Below, in pieces: positions 1 to 9,914 of a stretch of DNA of 64,000 nt (position 1 is the first letter of the stretch; each line of letters opens with the position of its first letter). This DNA is from Tupaia tana. Taxonomy: Eukaryota > Chordata > Mammalia > Scandentia > Tupaiidae. A program made the position numbers and the translations under genes. The stretch lies in the NCBI GenBank assembly GCA_026018925.1, contig JAKSZU010000002.1, positions 12,273,662 to 12,337,661 of the forward strand, written 5' to 3'. The notes beneath the pieces were generated by a model that was not told the origin of the DNA, made no database searches, and worked only from the letters and a program-made list of their open reading frames with translations.

Positions 1-331
1 ATTAAACAGTATATACACCATCAAACAAAATGAGCAGTACCTTTTAGATAATTATAAATACAACTTCAAGTGACTGAATGCTCTTTGTTGAGAGCTTTTT
101 CCAGATAATAAAAGCAAAATAATGAAGTTGCCCAGCATAATTCTTTATCTTAGATCTTTTACCCAAAGTTCATGACTTTTTGTAATGTTCTGTGTGTGTC
201 AAGATTACCAATATATAAGGAACTTTAATTACATAGTCTTACATCTCTTAATCTATATTTCACATCAAGTGAAATTATTGCCCACATTATTTATGTATTT
301 TAAAGCTTTCTTCTACAGACACACTTTCTTC
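1..331. other. AT-rich unassigned flank
   Basis: No repeat family, gene or conserved motif is recognisable. It is the left flank of the RPL21 processed pseudogene and ends at that insertion's target-site duplication. Confidence 0.5.
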
Positions 332-345
332 ACCTAGTCTAATCT
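332..345. repeat. Left target-site duplication of RPL21 pseudogene
   Basis: The 14-mer acctagtctaatct here recurs exactly at 2032-2045. The pair brackets the RPL21 pseudogene plus its later insertions and marks an L1-mediated retroposition. The perfect match suggests a moderately recent event or little drift. Confidence 0.9.
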
Positions 346-816
346 GTTTGTTTTTTTTATATATACGTAAACCACAGATTAGTTTTTTTTTAACACCCAT
401 CATGCCATGAATTCATAGGGAATATGTTCCAGTAGCTCAGGTTCCTTTCTATTGGTTCTCACAAAGAGTGCTTCTCTAGGTGGAACAGGCTGGTGCTTTA
501 GTTGAACCCAGGCACCTTTCTCTTTGGCTTCCTTCTTTTTCTGGTCATGTTCCTTCACACGTTTTAGGAAGCTATCTCTGCTCTTAGAATGCTTAACATG
601 CTCGATACACACATTAATTCTCTTGGCAAGAATCTTGCCCTTAACTTGTTTGTTACAATTCCAATAGTATGCTGGGTAACATTGTAGACTCTTCCAGTTT
701 TGCTGTGGTAAGATTGGCAGGGCATTCCTTTTTGAACAGTACCCATTCCCTTAATGTCTACAGTATCACAGTTCTTGTAGATTTGCCTATATGTTGCCAA
801 AGAAACCACCCCATGT

Positions 817-1915
817 TTTCTTTTTATTATTATTACTATTATTTATTTATTTATTTATTAGCATAATAATCTTGTTTATATAATATTGAGATGCATATAA
901 CTTTACAGTGTATTACATTGCTTTTTCAAAAGGAAATGCCATGCATGTCAGTCAATACAGAGACATTAATCTCCTCACTTCATCATTCAATATCTTTTCA
1001 TTGTCTTTTCCAATCATTATTATTATTATTCCAATTATTTTTTTAACAGTCAGTCACTATTTCTCATTTTTCTTGTAAAAAGACTTTACCCAACATGAAA
1101 TACTTCTCAGACCAATCCAGTTGAGAATACTATACACGTCATCATCAACAGGTAATAAGCCATATCTGTTTCCCACTAACATCCTGCCTCTCTATTTGTC
1201 CTCTTGCTATCTTTCTCTATCCTCTTCTCTTCACCCCCCCCCCCCCATTCCACACTGTCTTATTCTCATTAAGTACTTTCACTGCTTTTATGTCCTCCAA
1301 TATTTCTCTCTCTACCATAGAGTGCAGATAGTCGGTATATATATATTTTTTTTTTGAGAGAGATTTTTTCGCTATAGGGCGCGTGCGCTCGCCAGACAGA
1401 GAGAGACAGAGAGACAGAAAGTGAGAAATCACCCCCCCAGGGGGGATGGCCACGCCACAATCCCTTCTCCTCCATTCTCCTCTCAGGATCTTGGGCACGC
1501 ACACACACGCGCCCGGCGTGAGTTTAAGCCACCGGGGTCCGGGACTCCAACTGCAGTAGACTACATGGGAGTCCAGCGACATAGCCATTACGCCAACTGC
1601 TGGTCCCTGATAGTGGGTATATATTAAGTGGATACATACCATATCTTTCTTTCATAGCCTGGCTTACTTCACTCAGCAATAGATCCTCCATATCTGACCA
1701 CTTTCTATCAAATGCCAGGGTCTTGTTAATTTTTATGGCTGAGTAGTATTCCATAGAGTATAAATGCCACACTTTTCCAATCCATTCATCAGTTTGTGGA
1801 CATTTAGGTTGGTTCCATGTCTTGGCAATTGTGAATAATGCTGCAATAAACATTGATGTGCAAGCACTTTTCTGACTGAGCATTCTCCTGTCCTTTGGGT
1901 AGATACCCAGAAGTG
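817..1915 (-). mobile_element. 5'-truncated L1 3' end inserted in RPL21 pseudogene
   Basis: On the minus strand this reads the end of L1 ORF2 (residues like NWYS.../GIYPK...WNQPKCPQTDEWIGK...MEYYSAI) followed by the 3' UTR and an A-rich tail (plus-strand T-rich start at 817-865). The copy is 5'-truncated at 1915. Its target duplication accaccccatgt is perfect (805-816 and 1916-1927) and lies inside the RPL21 coding sequence, proving the L1 arrived after the pseudogene. About 0.8 kb is L1; the rest is a SINE at 1346-1607. The same L1 3' end type appears at 63,492-64,000. Confidence 0.93.
1346..1607 (-). mobile_element. tRNA-derived SINE, family A (young)
   Basis: A CpG-rich family A copy in reverse orientation: poly-T, then 'gctatagggcgcgtgcgctc', CT/GA-rich body, 'ccaccggggtccggga', and a tRNA-like head ending at 'ctgctggtccc'. 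It sits inside the 3' UTR of the L1 at 817-1915. The L1 sequence agt(c/g)ggtatatat is duplicated on either side (about 1330-1343 and 1612-1624). It is the youngest of three nested insertions. Confidence 0.92.
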
Positions 1916-2031
1916 ACCACCCCATGTCTTCTAAGAGACCTAGAGAACCTATATTGCGTGCTTCTCCTCTTTCCCTTTGTGTTCATCATTTTGGTTAATT
2001 ACTGGAAGATGGAGGTTCCAGCCAAAAGGAA

Positions 2032-2045
2032 ACCTAGTCTAATCT
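2032..2045. repeat. Right target-site duplication of RPL21 pseudogene
   Basis: Exact partner of 332-345 (acctagtctaatct). It fixes the 5' boundary of the retrocopied mRNA at 2031 on the minus strand. Confidence 0.9.
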
Positions 2046-3220
2046 TGACAGTAATGCCTATCACCAAGCAAGTCAGTGTTCAGATTCATTTGTTTAATCT
2101 TTCCAAATATAACAGCTTAAGACCTATATAATTTAATATAAAACCTACAATACTTTTTAACATGTGAATAACAGTCTCCCTTCTTCCTGAGACCTCGGAA
2201 AAATCTTCACATAGTATGTCCAGTAGACTTAAGAGGAGTTATATGACTATGATGTGCAGGCTATGACAACTCTGAATGCGTGTACTTTACATTGCACTTA
2301 CGTGTTGTGGTCACCTCCGCGAACCGGCTGCTGTCTTTGCCAAGTCAAACAGCTCTTCTTTGTAATATTTTACTGTGAAGATATTTTAATGTTCTAGCCA
2401 GCCTTTTTGCTTCTCTTTCAGAATAATATTAGTGATTAGCACAGGGAGACATTGTCCAAAATGCATTAAGAAATGGCAATTCAACACCTGATCGATTCCA
2501 GCGGTCTTTGATCATGTCCACGCAGAGATGAATCTACCACAAAGCTAAAAGCTGCTCATTGGCACGACTCCTCCCTCCACCCTGGGAGTGGCTTAGGCAG
2601 GGTGGGTACGTGACCGTGCATTTCCGTAAAACGTAGAAAGGTTAGATATTTTACCTATGATCTGTTAATATGTTGTCTCTTTCTACTCTGACTTCCCTTA
2701 AATACATTTTCCCTGCAGTTAAAGGAACTTAAGAAGTGTGTGGCAATTTGGGGATCTAGCTAGGGGGAGATAGATTTGGAGATATGCTGAGTATGAGCTT
2801 AGTGTGACACATTTGGTGATTCACTCCCACTGCGGACTGCGCTGACTCACTGGGAGTTATTACACAAAGGTCAGGCTCTACACGGTGACAGCCCATGGTG
2901 CTGGCGGCAGACTTGTGTGGGTAGAAAAGGAGAAACAAGATTAGAAATTTATATAATCAGAGGCAATATTGTGGTAAACTCTTGGGTGTGCAAAAATTAT
3001 AAACTGTATTAGCTATGGAGGACAATTATAAGAGAAAGTTAAGTCTGCATCAATAGTGCCATATATGTTATACATGTATCCATATGTTTATTTTTATGTG
3101 AATTATATGAAATAAAATTTTACCAGAATTCCTCCCTTTGTATGACAACCAGTAGTAGCAATTCAGTAAGCAAGTAGTTAATGTGCAAGGCTGAATGTTT
3201 TTTGTTAAATACTTTTTTCA
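2046..3220. other. Unassigned sequence
   Basis: Mixed composition. The part at about 2,280-2,640 is richer in GC than its surroundings, but I recognise no repeat or exon. No frame looks like a known protein. Confidence 0.5.
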
Positions 3221-3699
3221 GAATTATATTTATTTATTTCTCCCATGAGTGAGAGAGAGAGAAATAGCACCCCCAACAGAATCACATTTTGCCATAGGGC
3301 ATCTGTACTCACCAGAGGGAGACAGAGAAAAACAGAGAAGGGAAAGTAAAAAAATCTCCCCCACACCCACACAAGGAATGGCCATGCTGCAATTCCTTCT
3401 CTATTCTCCTCTCAAAATTTTGGGCATGCATGCACACAGCACTTGGCAGGACTTGGAAGCCTCTGGGTCTGGGAATCGAACTACAGTCCTCCATGGTGTC
3501 CAGCACCTTAACCACTACACCATCTCCTGGCCCCACACTAGAGTCTTGATGCCATGATCTACCCCCAGCTTCAGGTCATGCTGGATCATGGCCACACGTG
3601 TGCCTGGCTTACTTAGGGAGCTTTTTAGATTCAAATCTAGAACCTTCCCAGTGGCACATCCCCACTGAGTGTTTTACCACTATACCACTATCCAGCCCC
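3221..3699 (-). mobile_element. tRNA-like SINE, family B, interrupted by SINE A
   Basis: The outer pieces 3221-3286 and 3535-3699 form an older second SINE family: an A-rich tail next to a GA-rich 'gagagagagagaaatagcac' block on one side, and a tRNA-like end 'ggggctggatagtggtatag' (minus strand) on the other. Related copies are at 9628-9914, 33706-33998, 55160-55382 and probably 25941-26125. A family A SINE (3287-3534) splits it, so B is older than this A copy. Family name unknown to me. Confidence 0.7.
3287..3534 (-). mobile_element. SINE family A (old subtype), nested in family B
   Basis: Reverse copy from 'ttttgccatagggcatctgtactcacc' down to the head 'ggggccaggagatggtgtag' on the minus strand. 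CpG sites are mostly decayed to TG/CA, and the head is of the 'ggccagcaggtggygtagtggttaag' type rather than the young 'accagcagttagcg' type. Confidence 0.85.
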
Positions 3700-4589
3700 T
3701 GAAGTTGAATGTTTTGTGCCTTTTAACATATTGAACCATGTCTCAGCACATCTGATCATCTTGTCTTGAAGCAGCCTTGTAGTTCTGAAAAGTATCAATG
3801 TTATGCCAGTAACTCATTAAGAGAAAAAGATTCATTGTAAATATAAATATTAAATAGGTTGTCAGATTGTTGTATAATTCAATCAATAAAGACAAGTGAT
3901 ACACATGAACCCACTGGGAAAAAAGTTGAACTTCTTGCTGCTTTGACGTGAAGTTCTGAAATCAGTAAATATACTCTAATACTACACTATGACAGAGAGC
4001 TGGCTACAAACTGGTTATTGAGTGATTAGTTGGTGACAAGAACCTATCAGGTATATTGATCATGCTGGGTATGTTTAAGCAGAATATACGAGTGTATTGC
4101 TTTATGGGCACGCGGTGTGTATGTCCACATACAATGTCTATCATGTACAAAAGTCTTCCTCTTAGTAGCTTTTTGTTTTGTTTTGACAAGAAGATTCTTG
4201 CCATATGATTTGACCTAAGCACACCTAAATATTTAGGCCTTTACAAATGTAATAAATGTGACTTTTGACCTTTTTGAAGATATTTTTCATAACACTTTTG
4301 AAATGTTTGTGTTTTCTCTATATATGCATGATCAGTGTGCAATAATGCTCTGTGTGATTCAGCCTTTAATTCCCAAAGAAAATAGCTCCGAGTATGAAGC
4401 CATCAATCTGGATGTTCTAAAGAGTAATCTGAGTGGCTTGTAAACTTTTTAATGTTTTGTGTAAAATATCTGACTATACCTTTAAATAACCTTTAAATAG
4501 TTTGTTTTCTATGCACGACTACAAAAGTTCTAGGTAAATATTCAGTAAATAACTTTTCACATTCTATCTTTTTTTAAAAGAAATAAAAG
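3700..4589. other. AT-rich unassigned sequence
   Basis: No repeat family, promoter or coding frame recognised. Short open frames here have no protein-like character. Confidence 0.5.
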
Positions 4590-4861
4590 GTTTTTTTTTT
4601 TCCTTTTTTTTAGAGGTTTTTGCTATAGGGCGCGTGCTCTCGCCAGACAGACAGAGACAGATAGAGAGACAGAAAGCAAGAAATCACTCCGCAGTGGGGA
4701 TGGCCATGCCGCAATCCCTTCTTCTCCATTCTCCTCTCGGGATCTTGGGCACGCACGCACACGCACCTGGCGTGAGTTTTAAGCCACCGGGTCCAGGACG
4801 CGAACCGCGGTCGACTAGGTGGGAGTCCAGCAACATAGCCATTATGCTAACTGCTGGTCCC
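4590..4861 (-). mobile_element. SINE family A (young)
   Basis: Full-length, CpG-rich copy in reverse: poly-T at 4591-4611, 'gctatagggcgcgtgctctc', and 'gacgcgaaccgcggtcgact' covering the B-box region. The head ends 'ctgctggtccc'. A short duplication (aataaaa) is seen at 4582-4588 and again just after 4861. Confidence 0.92.
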
Positions 4862-4882
4862 AATAAAACAGTTTTTTAAAAG

Positions 4883-5041
4883 AATGTATTTAATTTTATG
4901 TGGTTTAATTTGCTATAGGTCATGTGCACTCATGTGAGAGAGAGAGAGAGAGAGCAAGTAAGCCCACAGGTCTGAGACGCAAACCGCAGCTGGCCATGCG
5001 GGAGTCCAGTAGCTTAGCTACCACACCACTTACTGCCCCCC
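4883..5041 (-). mobile_element. SINE family A, short subtype
   Basis: It has the tail side ('aatttgctataggtcatgtgcactca', GA repeat) and the tRNA head side ('caggtctgagacgcaaaccg' to 'cttactgcccc'). The central ~100 bp found in full-length copies ('atcaccccccagg...gcacgcacac') is missing. Two other copies (27535-27715 and 31218-31424) lack the same part, so this looks like a subfamily rather than a random deletion. Confidence 0.8.
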
Positions 5042-5879
5042 GAAGGAAATGTTTTTCATGTCAAATTCTAGTTCATCTTATTGTATTATGCCCAACAGTC
5101 TCATAGACCACTCACCTGTCTTATTAAAACACTTACGGCTTGCTGTTTGGACAATATGTCAAAAGAAAACCAAAACAAAAAGTGTATACCGGGTACTTCA
5201 GTCAACTTTGTCTTCAGTAGGAAGTTTCTAGGTAGAGATGATAGAATTCTTAACAATACAGGTAAGGGTAGTTGGGTTTTGCTTGAGATTTCAGATCAGC
5301 TTTTTAGGCAATAATCATCCTATGGTTTTATATTTGAGCAGGTTATTTTTCTGAATCTCTCAGAAGGAGAATAAAGTATTCCTGTTATCAGTTTGACCTG
5401 GTTACAAATGCTGCACTTGAGGCTTTGTTGTTGAAATCCAAAGGTATTTCAACGATCATAATCGAAGACAAGAAGATAATATAGTTGTCATTTCATTATT
5501 TTTCTAACTCCTATATTTCTGTTATAATAACATACCTTAAGTGTTAATCCTTCTCAACTATCGGAGTAAATCTTTTAGATTGAACTATGGCTGGTTTATC
5601 GACATCCGAAGCTGCAATCTTTCATTATTTACACATTTTCATTAAAAGAAAGCTGAAATTTAGCTATATCTTGATGAAATTGATATCAGATTAATATAAA
5701 TTTCCTTCCACTACTCCGGTTTGTTGTCATGCACTTGGTGGTAATATCAGCATCAGGTTCCTCCTTTTCCCACAACTGACTGTATATATAGAAACTAACT
5801 GTCACCTTGTGTTCAAAAAGCTCAGAGGAAGATGGAATCTATTGGGGTATTCTTTTTTCATAGAGAGAAAAAGAAAAAT
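5042..5879. other. AT-rich unassigned sequence
   Basis: Nothing recognisable. It ends just before the Tigger-like element. Confidence 0.5.
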
Positions 5880-6217
5880 ACACAGGTGTTTCCCCCTTAT
5901 CTATGGCTTTAATTTCTATTATTTCAGTTACTCACCATGGTCAGAAAATAGGTGAATATAGTGCAAAAAATATTCAGAAAGTGAGAGACTATATTCATAT
6001 AAAATTTATTACTGTTTATTGTTATAATTGTTCCATTTTATTACTAGTTATTGTTGTTAATCTCTTGCTCTGCCTGATTTATAAATTGAGCTATCATAGG
6101 TATGTATGTATAAGAAACAATATATTCTATATAGGGTTCAGTACTGTCTGTGGTTTCAGGCATCACCGGGCCTCTTGGAACATATCCCCTGCTGATAAGA
6201 GGAGATTGCTGTACTAA
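5880..6217. mobile_element. Tigger1/MER2-like non-autonomous DNA transposon
   Basis: Inverted termini are visible: left 'acaggtgtttcccccttatc' and right 'ctgataagaggagattgctg', which reverse-complement to similar CAGTA/CCCCCTTATC ends. The interior ('gtttattgttataattgttc', 'ggtatgtatgtataagaaac', 'gtttcaggcatcaccgggcc') matches what I know of Tigger1/MER2 pogo-type elements. No transposase frame remains. Confidence 0.8.
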
Positions 6218-6244
6218 TAACCTAATTTAAATACCTAAGTCTTG

Positions 6245-6525
6245 GGGGCCAGCAGAGGCATGATGGTTAAGGCAACATGGCGGACTATGTGGTTTAAGTC
6301 CTGGACTCTGCAGCTTAGAAAGCACCCCAGGAGTGTGCATGGGTGTCCAAAATCTTGAAAGGAAAATGGAGGGAAAATGACTGTGGCATGGTCATTCCTC
6401 TTGGAGGATGCTTTCTCACTTTTCTCTCTCTCTCTCTTTCCCTCTCTCTCTCTTCCTCTCTCTCTCTCTCCCTGTCTCTCTCCAGTGAGCACACATGCTC
6501 TATACCAAAATAAAGCAAAACAAAA
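6245..6525 (+). mobile_element. SINE family A (old subtype)
   Basis: Forward copy: head 'ggggccagcagaggcatgat', B-box-like 'tttaagtcctgga', then a (CT)n block at 6421-6482 and tail 'gctctataccaaaataaagc'. CpG-depleted. The expanded CT tract is why a highly charged Arg/Glu open frame exists on the minus strand. Confidence 0.88.
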
Positions 6526-6671
6526 TTCCTAGGTTTTTAATATTGGGGAGTATATGGATGTTCTTACTTTGGGAAACCCAGATCCCCCCTTAACGTGATC
6601 TTGGTAGCTTTGTCAACCAGGAGCTATATTCAGTCTGCCTCATGAGCAAGCCATTCTCTCTCTGGAGTTAG

Positions 6672-7400
6672 GACTCTCCAGAGAAACAGAACCAGTAGGG
6701 TATGTATACATAGATAGATTTATTTTTATTTTTAATTTTTTTTTTTTTTTTTTTAGGTTTTTGCCATAGGCCACATGCACTTATTGGAGAGAGAGAGAAA
6801 GAACAAGAAAAACAGAGAGAGGAAAAGTAAGAAATTATTTTCCAGGGTTTATGGCCACACCGCTGTCCCTTCTCCTCCATTCTCTTCTTGGAATCTTGGG
6901 CATGCACGCACACATGCCTAGTGTGATTCTCAAGCTGCTGGGTCCAGGCCCAAACCATGCTTGGCCCTGTGGAGGTGTAGTGCTTTACCACTGTGCAACC
7001 TGCTGGCCCTGAGAGATTTATTGTAACGAATTGGCTCACATGCTCATGGTAGTCAACACAAGTAGAAAATCCACAGGGCAAACCAACGGACTGGAGATTC
7101 CAATAAAAGGTGCTGAAAGTTTCAGTCAAATCCTTAGGACTGATAGGCACACTTGGAAGTCTGGCAATTTTTTCATGTTACAATCTTAAAGTACAGGATT
7201 TCTTCCTCCTCCTTCAGAAACCTGATATTTACGTCTTAAGATGAAATGAAGGCTGCCCGCATGTGGAGGTTAACCTCCTTTACCTAAAATTGACTGATTC
7301 TAAATGTTGATCATGTCTACAGAGTACCTTCACAGAAACATCTAAGGGAGTGTTTGCCAAGACAACAGGGCACCATGGCCCAGCCACCCTTAGCCTCACT
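6672..7400 (-). mobile_element. Ancient LTR-like interspersed repeat, interrupted by a SINE
   Basis: The pieces 'ctctccagagaaacagaacc' (6673-6692), 'ttattgtaacgaattggctc' (7018-7037) and 'accttcacagaaacatctaa' (7325-7344), ending 'caccatggcccagcca', match in order a mammal-wide repeat whose forward strand begins TGTGATGGTTAATT and ends with TG...CA-type termini. I recognise the sequence but cannot name the subfamily with certainty. A SINE lies at 6730-7009. Confidence 0.65.
6730..7009 (-). mobile_element. SINE family A (old subtype) with long poly-T
   Basis: Reverse copy with a long T tract, 'aggtttttgccataggccac', body, and head end 'cctgctggccc'. The sequence agatttatt is present on both sides (near 6715 and 7012), giving a target duplication inside the older repeat. 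Confidence 0.88.
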
Positions 7401-7730
7401 ACCAGTGAGTGTCCCTGGGCCATTGGCAGCCCTCCCGTGACTGATACACTCGGGAAACGGGGACATTCTCTTTCATGAGTCACAGCTCTAAACATATTCT
7501 GTGCCTGCAGGATGGGCGGGGAACAGCAGCCCCAGCTGGTTAAAAGGGCCTGGTTAGAAGCTGCAGGATCAGGGCAGAGAGCTATGGGGAGGGAGAGAAG
7601 CTGAGAGTGGGCGAGGACGTCCTGGTGATGACATTTGAACCCTGGATTCAGCTGTTCTGCGGTCCAGTTCAGCCTTGGGATTCTTATGGGTCCAGACACA
7701 TGAAGAGGATTTTTTACAAACCTAGTAATA
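7401..7730. other. Unassigned sequence
   Basis: Moderately GC-rich, with no recognisable repeat or exon. It may be the degraded remainder of the preceding old repeat. Confidence 0.4.
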
Positions 7731-7972
7731 GGGGCCAGCAGGTGACATGGTTAAAGGGCCTGGACTCCCACATGACCCACCACAGTTCAATTCCTCGGCC
7801 AGTGGCTTGAGAATAGTGCCAGATGCATGTGTGTGCTTGTCCAAAATCCTAGGAGACTGGAGGAGAAGGAATTTTAGCTTGGCCATCCCCCCTGGGGAGT
7901 GATTTCTCACTTTCCTTCTCTCTGTCTCTCTGGCAAGTACACATGCCTTAGAACAAAGACCTAAAAAAAAAA
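7731..7972 (+). mobile_element. SINE family A (old subtype)
   Basis: Forward copy: 'ggggccagcaggtgacatgg' head, 'cagttcaattcctcgg' B-box region, 'ccatcccccctggggagtga', CT-rich block, and tail 'agaacaaagacctaaaaaaa'. Confidence 0.88.
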
Positions 7973-8059
7973 TTTTAGATTTAAAAAAATCCCACAAAAA
8001 CCCACTATTACTACTTAAGGTTATTATGTGGCATAAGTGTTACATGATGTTAAGAAATC

Positions 8060-8640
8060 TATTTGGTCATCATTCCACAGTGTTTTAGTGCTTTTTTTTG
8101 TCTTTATAGAAATGCTAGAGTTTGGGATTAAAGGAATAAGCAAGAAGCACAGTGTCTGCTTATACTGTAGAACAGGCAACGTTGAGCGTTTAACGCTAAA
8201 CGAGGTGACCTTGCAGGAGAGTGAGAAGACGGCATGGTGAGAGGACAGTGCAGGAGGGCCAGGCCTTCTCTGGGTAACGCACGTGTGGTGAGACCTAAAA
8301 AATGAGGATGAGTCAGCTGGGTGGGGGACAGTCGTGCAGTCAGGGGGACGAGTACGAGTGCAAGTACTGGGACAAAGGAGCAAAGTTACAGGTGAAATCG
8401 GAAGGGCAAAATGAGTGAACAGAACCAGATGTGAGAGAGGGGGGAGGCTTCACAGACGGGCCCAGCAAAGCCTCTTGCTAGTCTGTAAACTGCGGCCTTA
8501 TTTGGACAACAGGTTAGATAGTGGGGCCGTGACTTGAGAGGAGGTGCTGTGCAGGGGAAATGTCTGTGGAGGTGAAATGACCGTTCAGCTGGGGTATCTG
8601 AAGTTGGAGAGGCCATGTCTAATAGCTACCTGCATGTTTG
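8060..8640 (-). mobile_element. Possible L2 remnant
   Basis: The purine-rich style and phrases such as 'aggtgaccttgcaggagagt' and the later 'tgaccgttcagctgg' resemble the reverse strand of L2 3' regions, as at 41,335-42,060. The match is weak and divergent, and no clear L2 3' terminus is seen. Confidence 0.4.
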
Positions 8641-9094
8641 GCGCTCAGGGGAGATGCATGTAACCTGTCATTTATGTGAACGTGATGGGTAGGGACCTAA
8701 TGGTGAAAAGATTCTTTCTGAATAACTACAATAATAATGAGATAGGACTTTAATTTCTTGCTACTAAGACAAGTTTACCAATTATAAAGAGGAGAAAACC
8801 TTTCAGCTTGCTGACCGGAGAGAGTGACACAATCCGAGAGTGGAAGTCAGGAAGAATCCCATAGCTCACTGACCTGCTGGTTCTAGAAGGAGAATACTTC
8901 AATGTGACGGATATTTCCATTTTCTTTACCTTCGATTTTGAATATTCATGTACCTAATCAAGCCTCCAGTTAGTGAGCTGGGATTGATGGAGGAGTTGTT
9001 TGAAGTGCTCTCTCTGAAGCCACATTTGTTTGCAATGTCTGCTATGAATAGGGCAAATCCCTAAAGTCTAAATCACTTTAAAAGACAATAAAAT
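8641..9094. other. Unassigned sequence
   Basis: No recognised repeat or gene. Confidence 0.5.
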
Positions 9095-9362
9095 GGAGAG
9101 ACTAGCAGATGGCATAATGGCTAAGTCACTAGACTCCTATGTAGTCGGCCACGGTTTGAATTCTGGACCCAGCAGCTTAAAATTCATGCCAGGTGCTAGT
9201 GTGTGCATGCCCAAAATCCTGAGGGGAGAACAGAGAAGAGATTAAGGTGTGGCCGTCCTCCCTGGGGGGTGACTTTTTGCGTTTTGTCTGTCTGTTTCTC
9301 TCTATCTCTGGTTAGTGCTCATGCTCTATAGCAAAAAATCTCTCTTAAAAAATAAAAGAGAG
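9095..9362 (+). mobile_element. SINE family A (intermediate)
   Basis: Forward copy with head 'actagcagatggcataatgg', B-box-like 'ggtttgaattctgga', 'ccctggggggtgactttttg', and tail 'tctatagcaaaaaatctctc'. The head is close to the young type but CpGs are partly lost. Confidence 0.88.
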
Positions 9363-9627
9363 AGAGAGTGAAATGGAGGTTGACTATTAATTATGCAGAT
9401 ACAGCAGACATGAACCAGAACTGTCCCCAGCAAACAGGAATCCATTGCCTCTCTCTAACCATTAGGTTTAGAGGATGAAAATGTGGCACAGGAGCCCTAT
9501 TTACAGCTTCTAGTTTGGATGGTTTTCCCATTAAAGTTAACATTTATTTTATTGTGCTGGAGTAAGGGGAAGAAGAATCAACTAAGGAAAAATGGATTCT
9601 AGCAGCAGAAAGGTTTTCAGAAACATT
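9363..9627. other. Unassigned sequence between SINEs
   Basis: A short spacer starting with a GA run from the SINE tail. Nothing else recognised. Confidence 0.5.
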
Positions 9628-9914
9628 TTTTAAGTTAATTTTTATTCATGATAGAGTTTATATGCATGAGAGAGAGATGGAGAGAGAGAGGAAGAGGAGA
9701 AGAGAGAGAGAGAAGAACCCTTGATACAGTCTCTGTACAGCAAACCCCTTTTCCCAGCCCTCTAGCTCATCAGGATCCTGGTGACATACACATACACATA
9801 CACATGTCTGATATATTTTCAGGCCAACGCAGGGGATCCGAACCTGTGATAGTCTGTGTGGCTTCCAGGGCTGCAGTCCAGTTTGCTACTGACTGCTCCA
9901 TCCAGCTGTGCCTT
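9628..9914 (-). mobile_element. SINE family B
   Basis: Reverse copy: A-rich tail side 'taagttaatttttattcatg', GA-rich block (9667-9714), internal (catacacat)n stretch, 'ggggatccgaacctgtgata' B-box-like region, and head end 'tgctccatccagctgtgcc'. Same architecture as the copy at 55160-55382. Confidence 0.65.

Larger units (their letters stand above)
346..2031 (-). pseudogene. RPL21: RPL21 processed pseudogene, split by L1+SINE
   Basis: This is a retrocopy of the mRNA for 60S ribosomal protein L21 (160 aa in mammals). On the minus strand the start codon is at 1989-1987, the N-terminal ~26 residues lie in 1916-1989, residues ~23-75 lie in ~660-815, and the C-terminal ~70 residues end in PYEFMA with the stop at 400-402. 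Upstream of the ATG, 1990-2031 looks like the short pyrimidine-starting 5' UTR of a ribosomal-protein mRNA, so the copy appears full length. Downstream is a short 3' UTR and an A-rich tail (346-381). No introns remain and 14-bp target duplications flank it. It is disabled by an L1 inserted at 817-1915 and by a frameshift near 655-662. Without the insert and one duplication, ATG-to-stop is 479 nt against the expected 483, so there is a net loss of 4 nt. Several substitutions are also visible. I infer no function. Confidence 0.95.

Noticed and set aside
400-809. Two minus-strand frames with clear ribosomal protein L21 similarity, as a possible functional gene
   Set aside because: There are no introns, target duplications flank the copy, a 4-nt net deletion shifts the frame and an L1 splits the coding region. 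It is a processed pseudogene.
6235-6518. Arg/Glu-rich frames on the minus strand
   Set aside because: Translation of the SINE's (CT)n block.
7731-7972. Promoter-like function for pol III boxes in old SINE heads
   Set aside because: Box sequences in the old copies are decayed; no evidence of transcription can be read from sequence alone.
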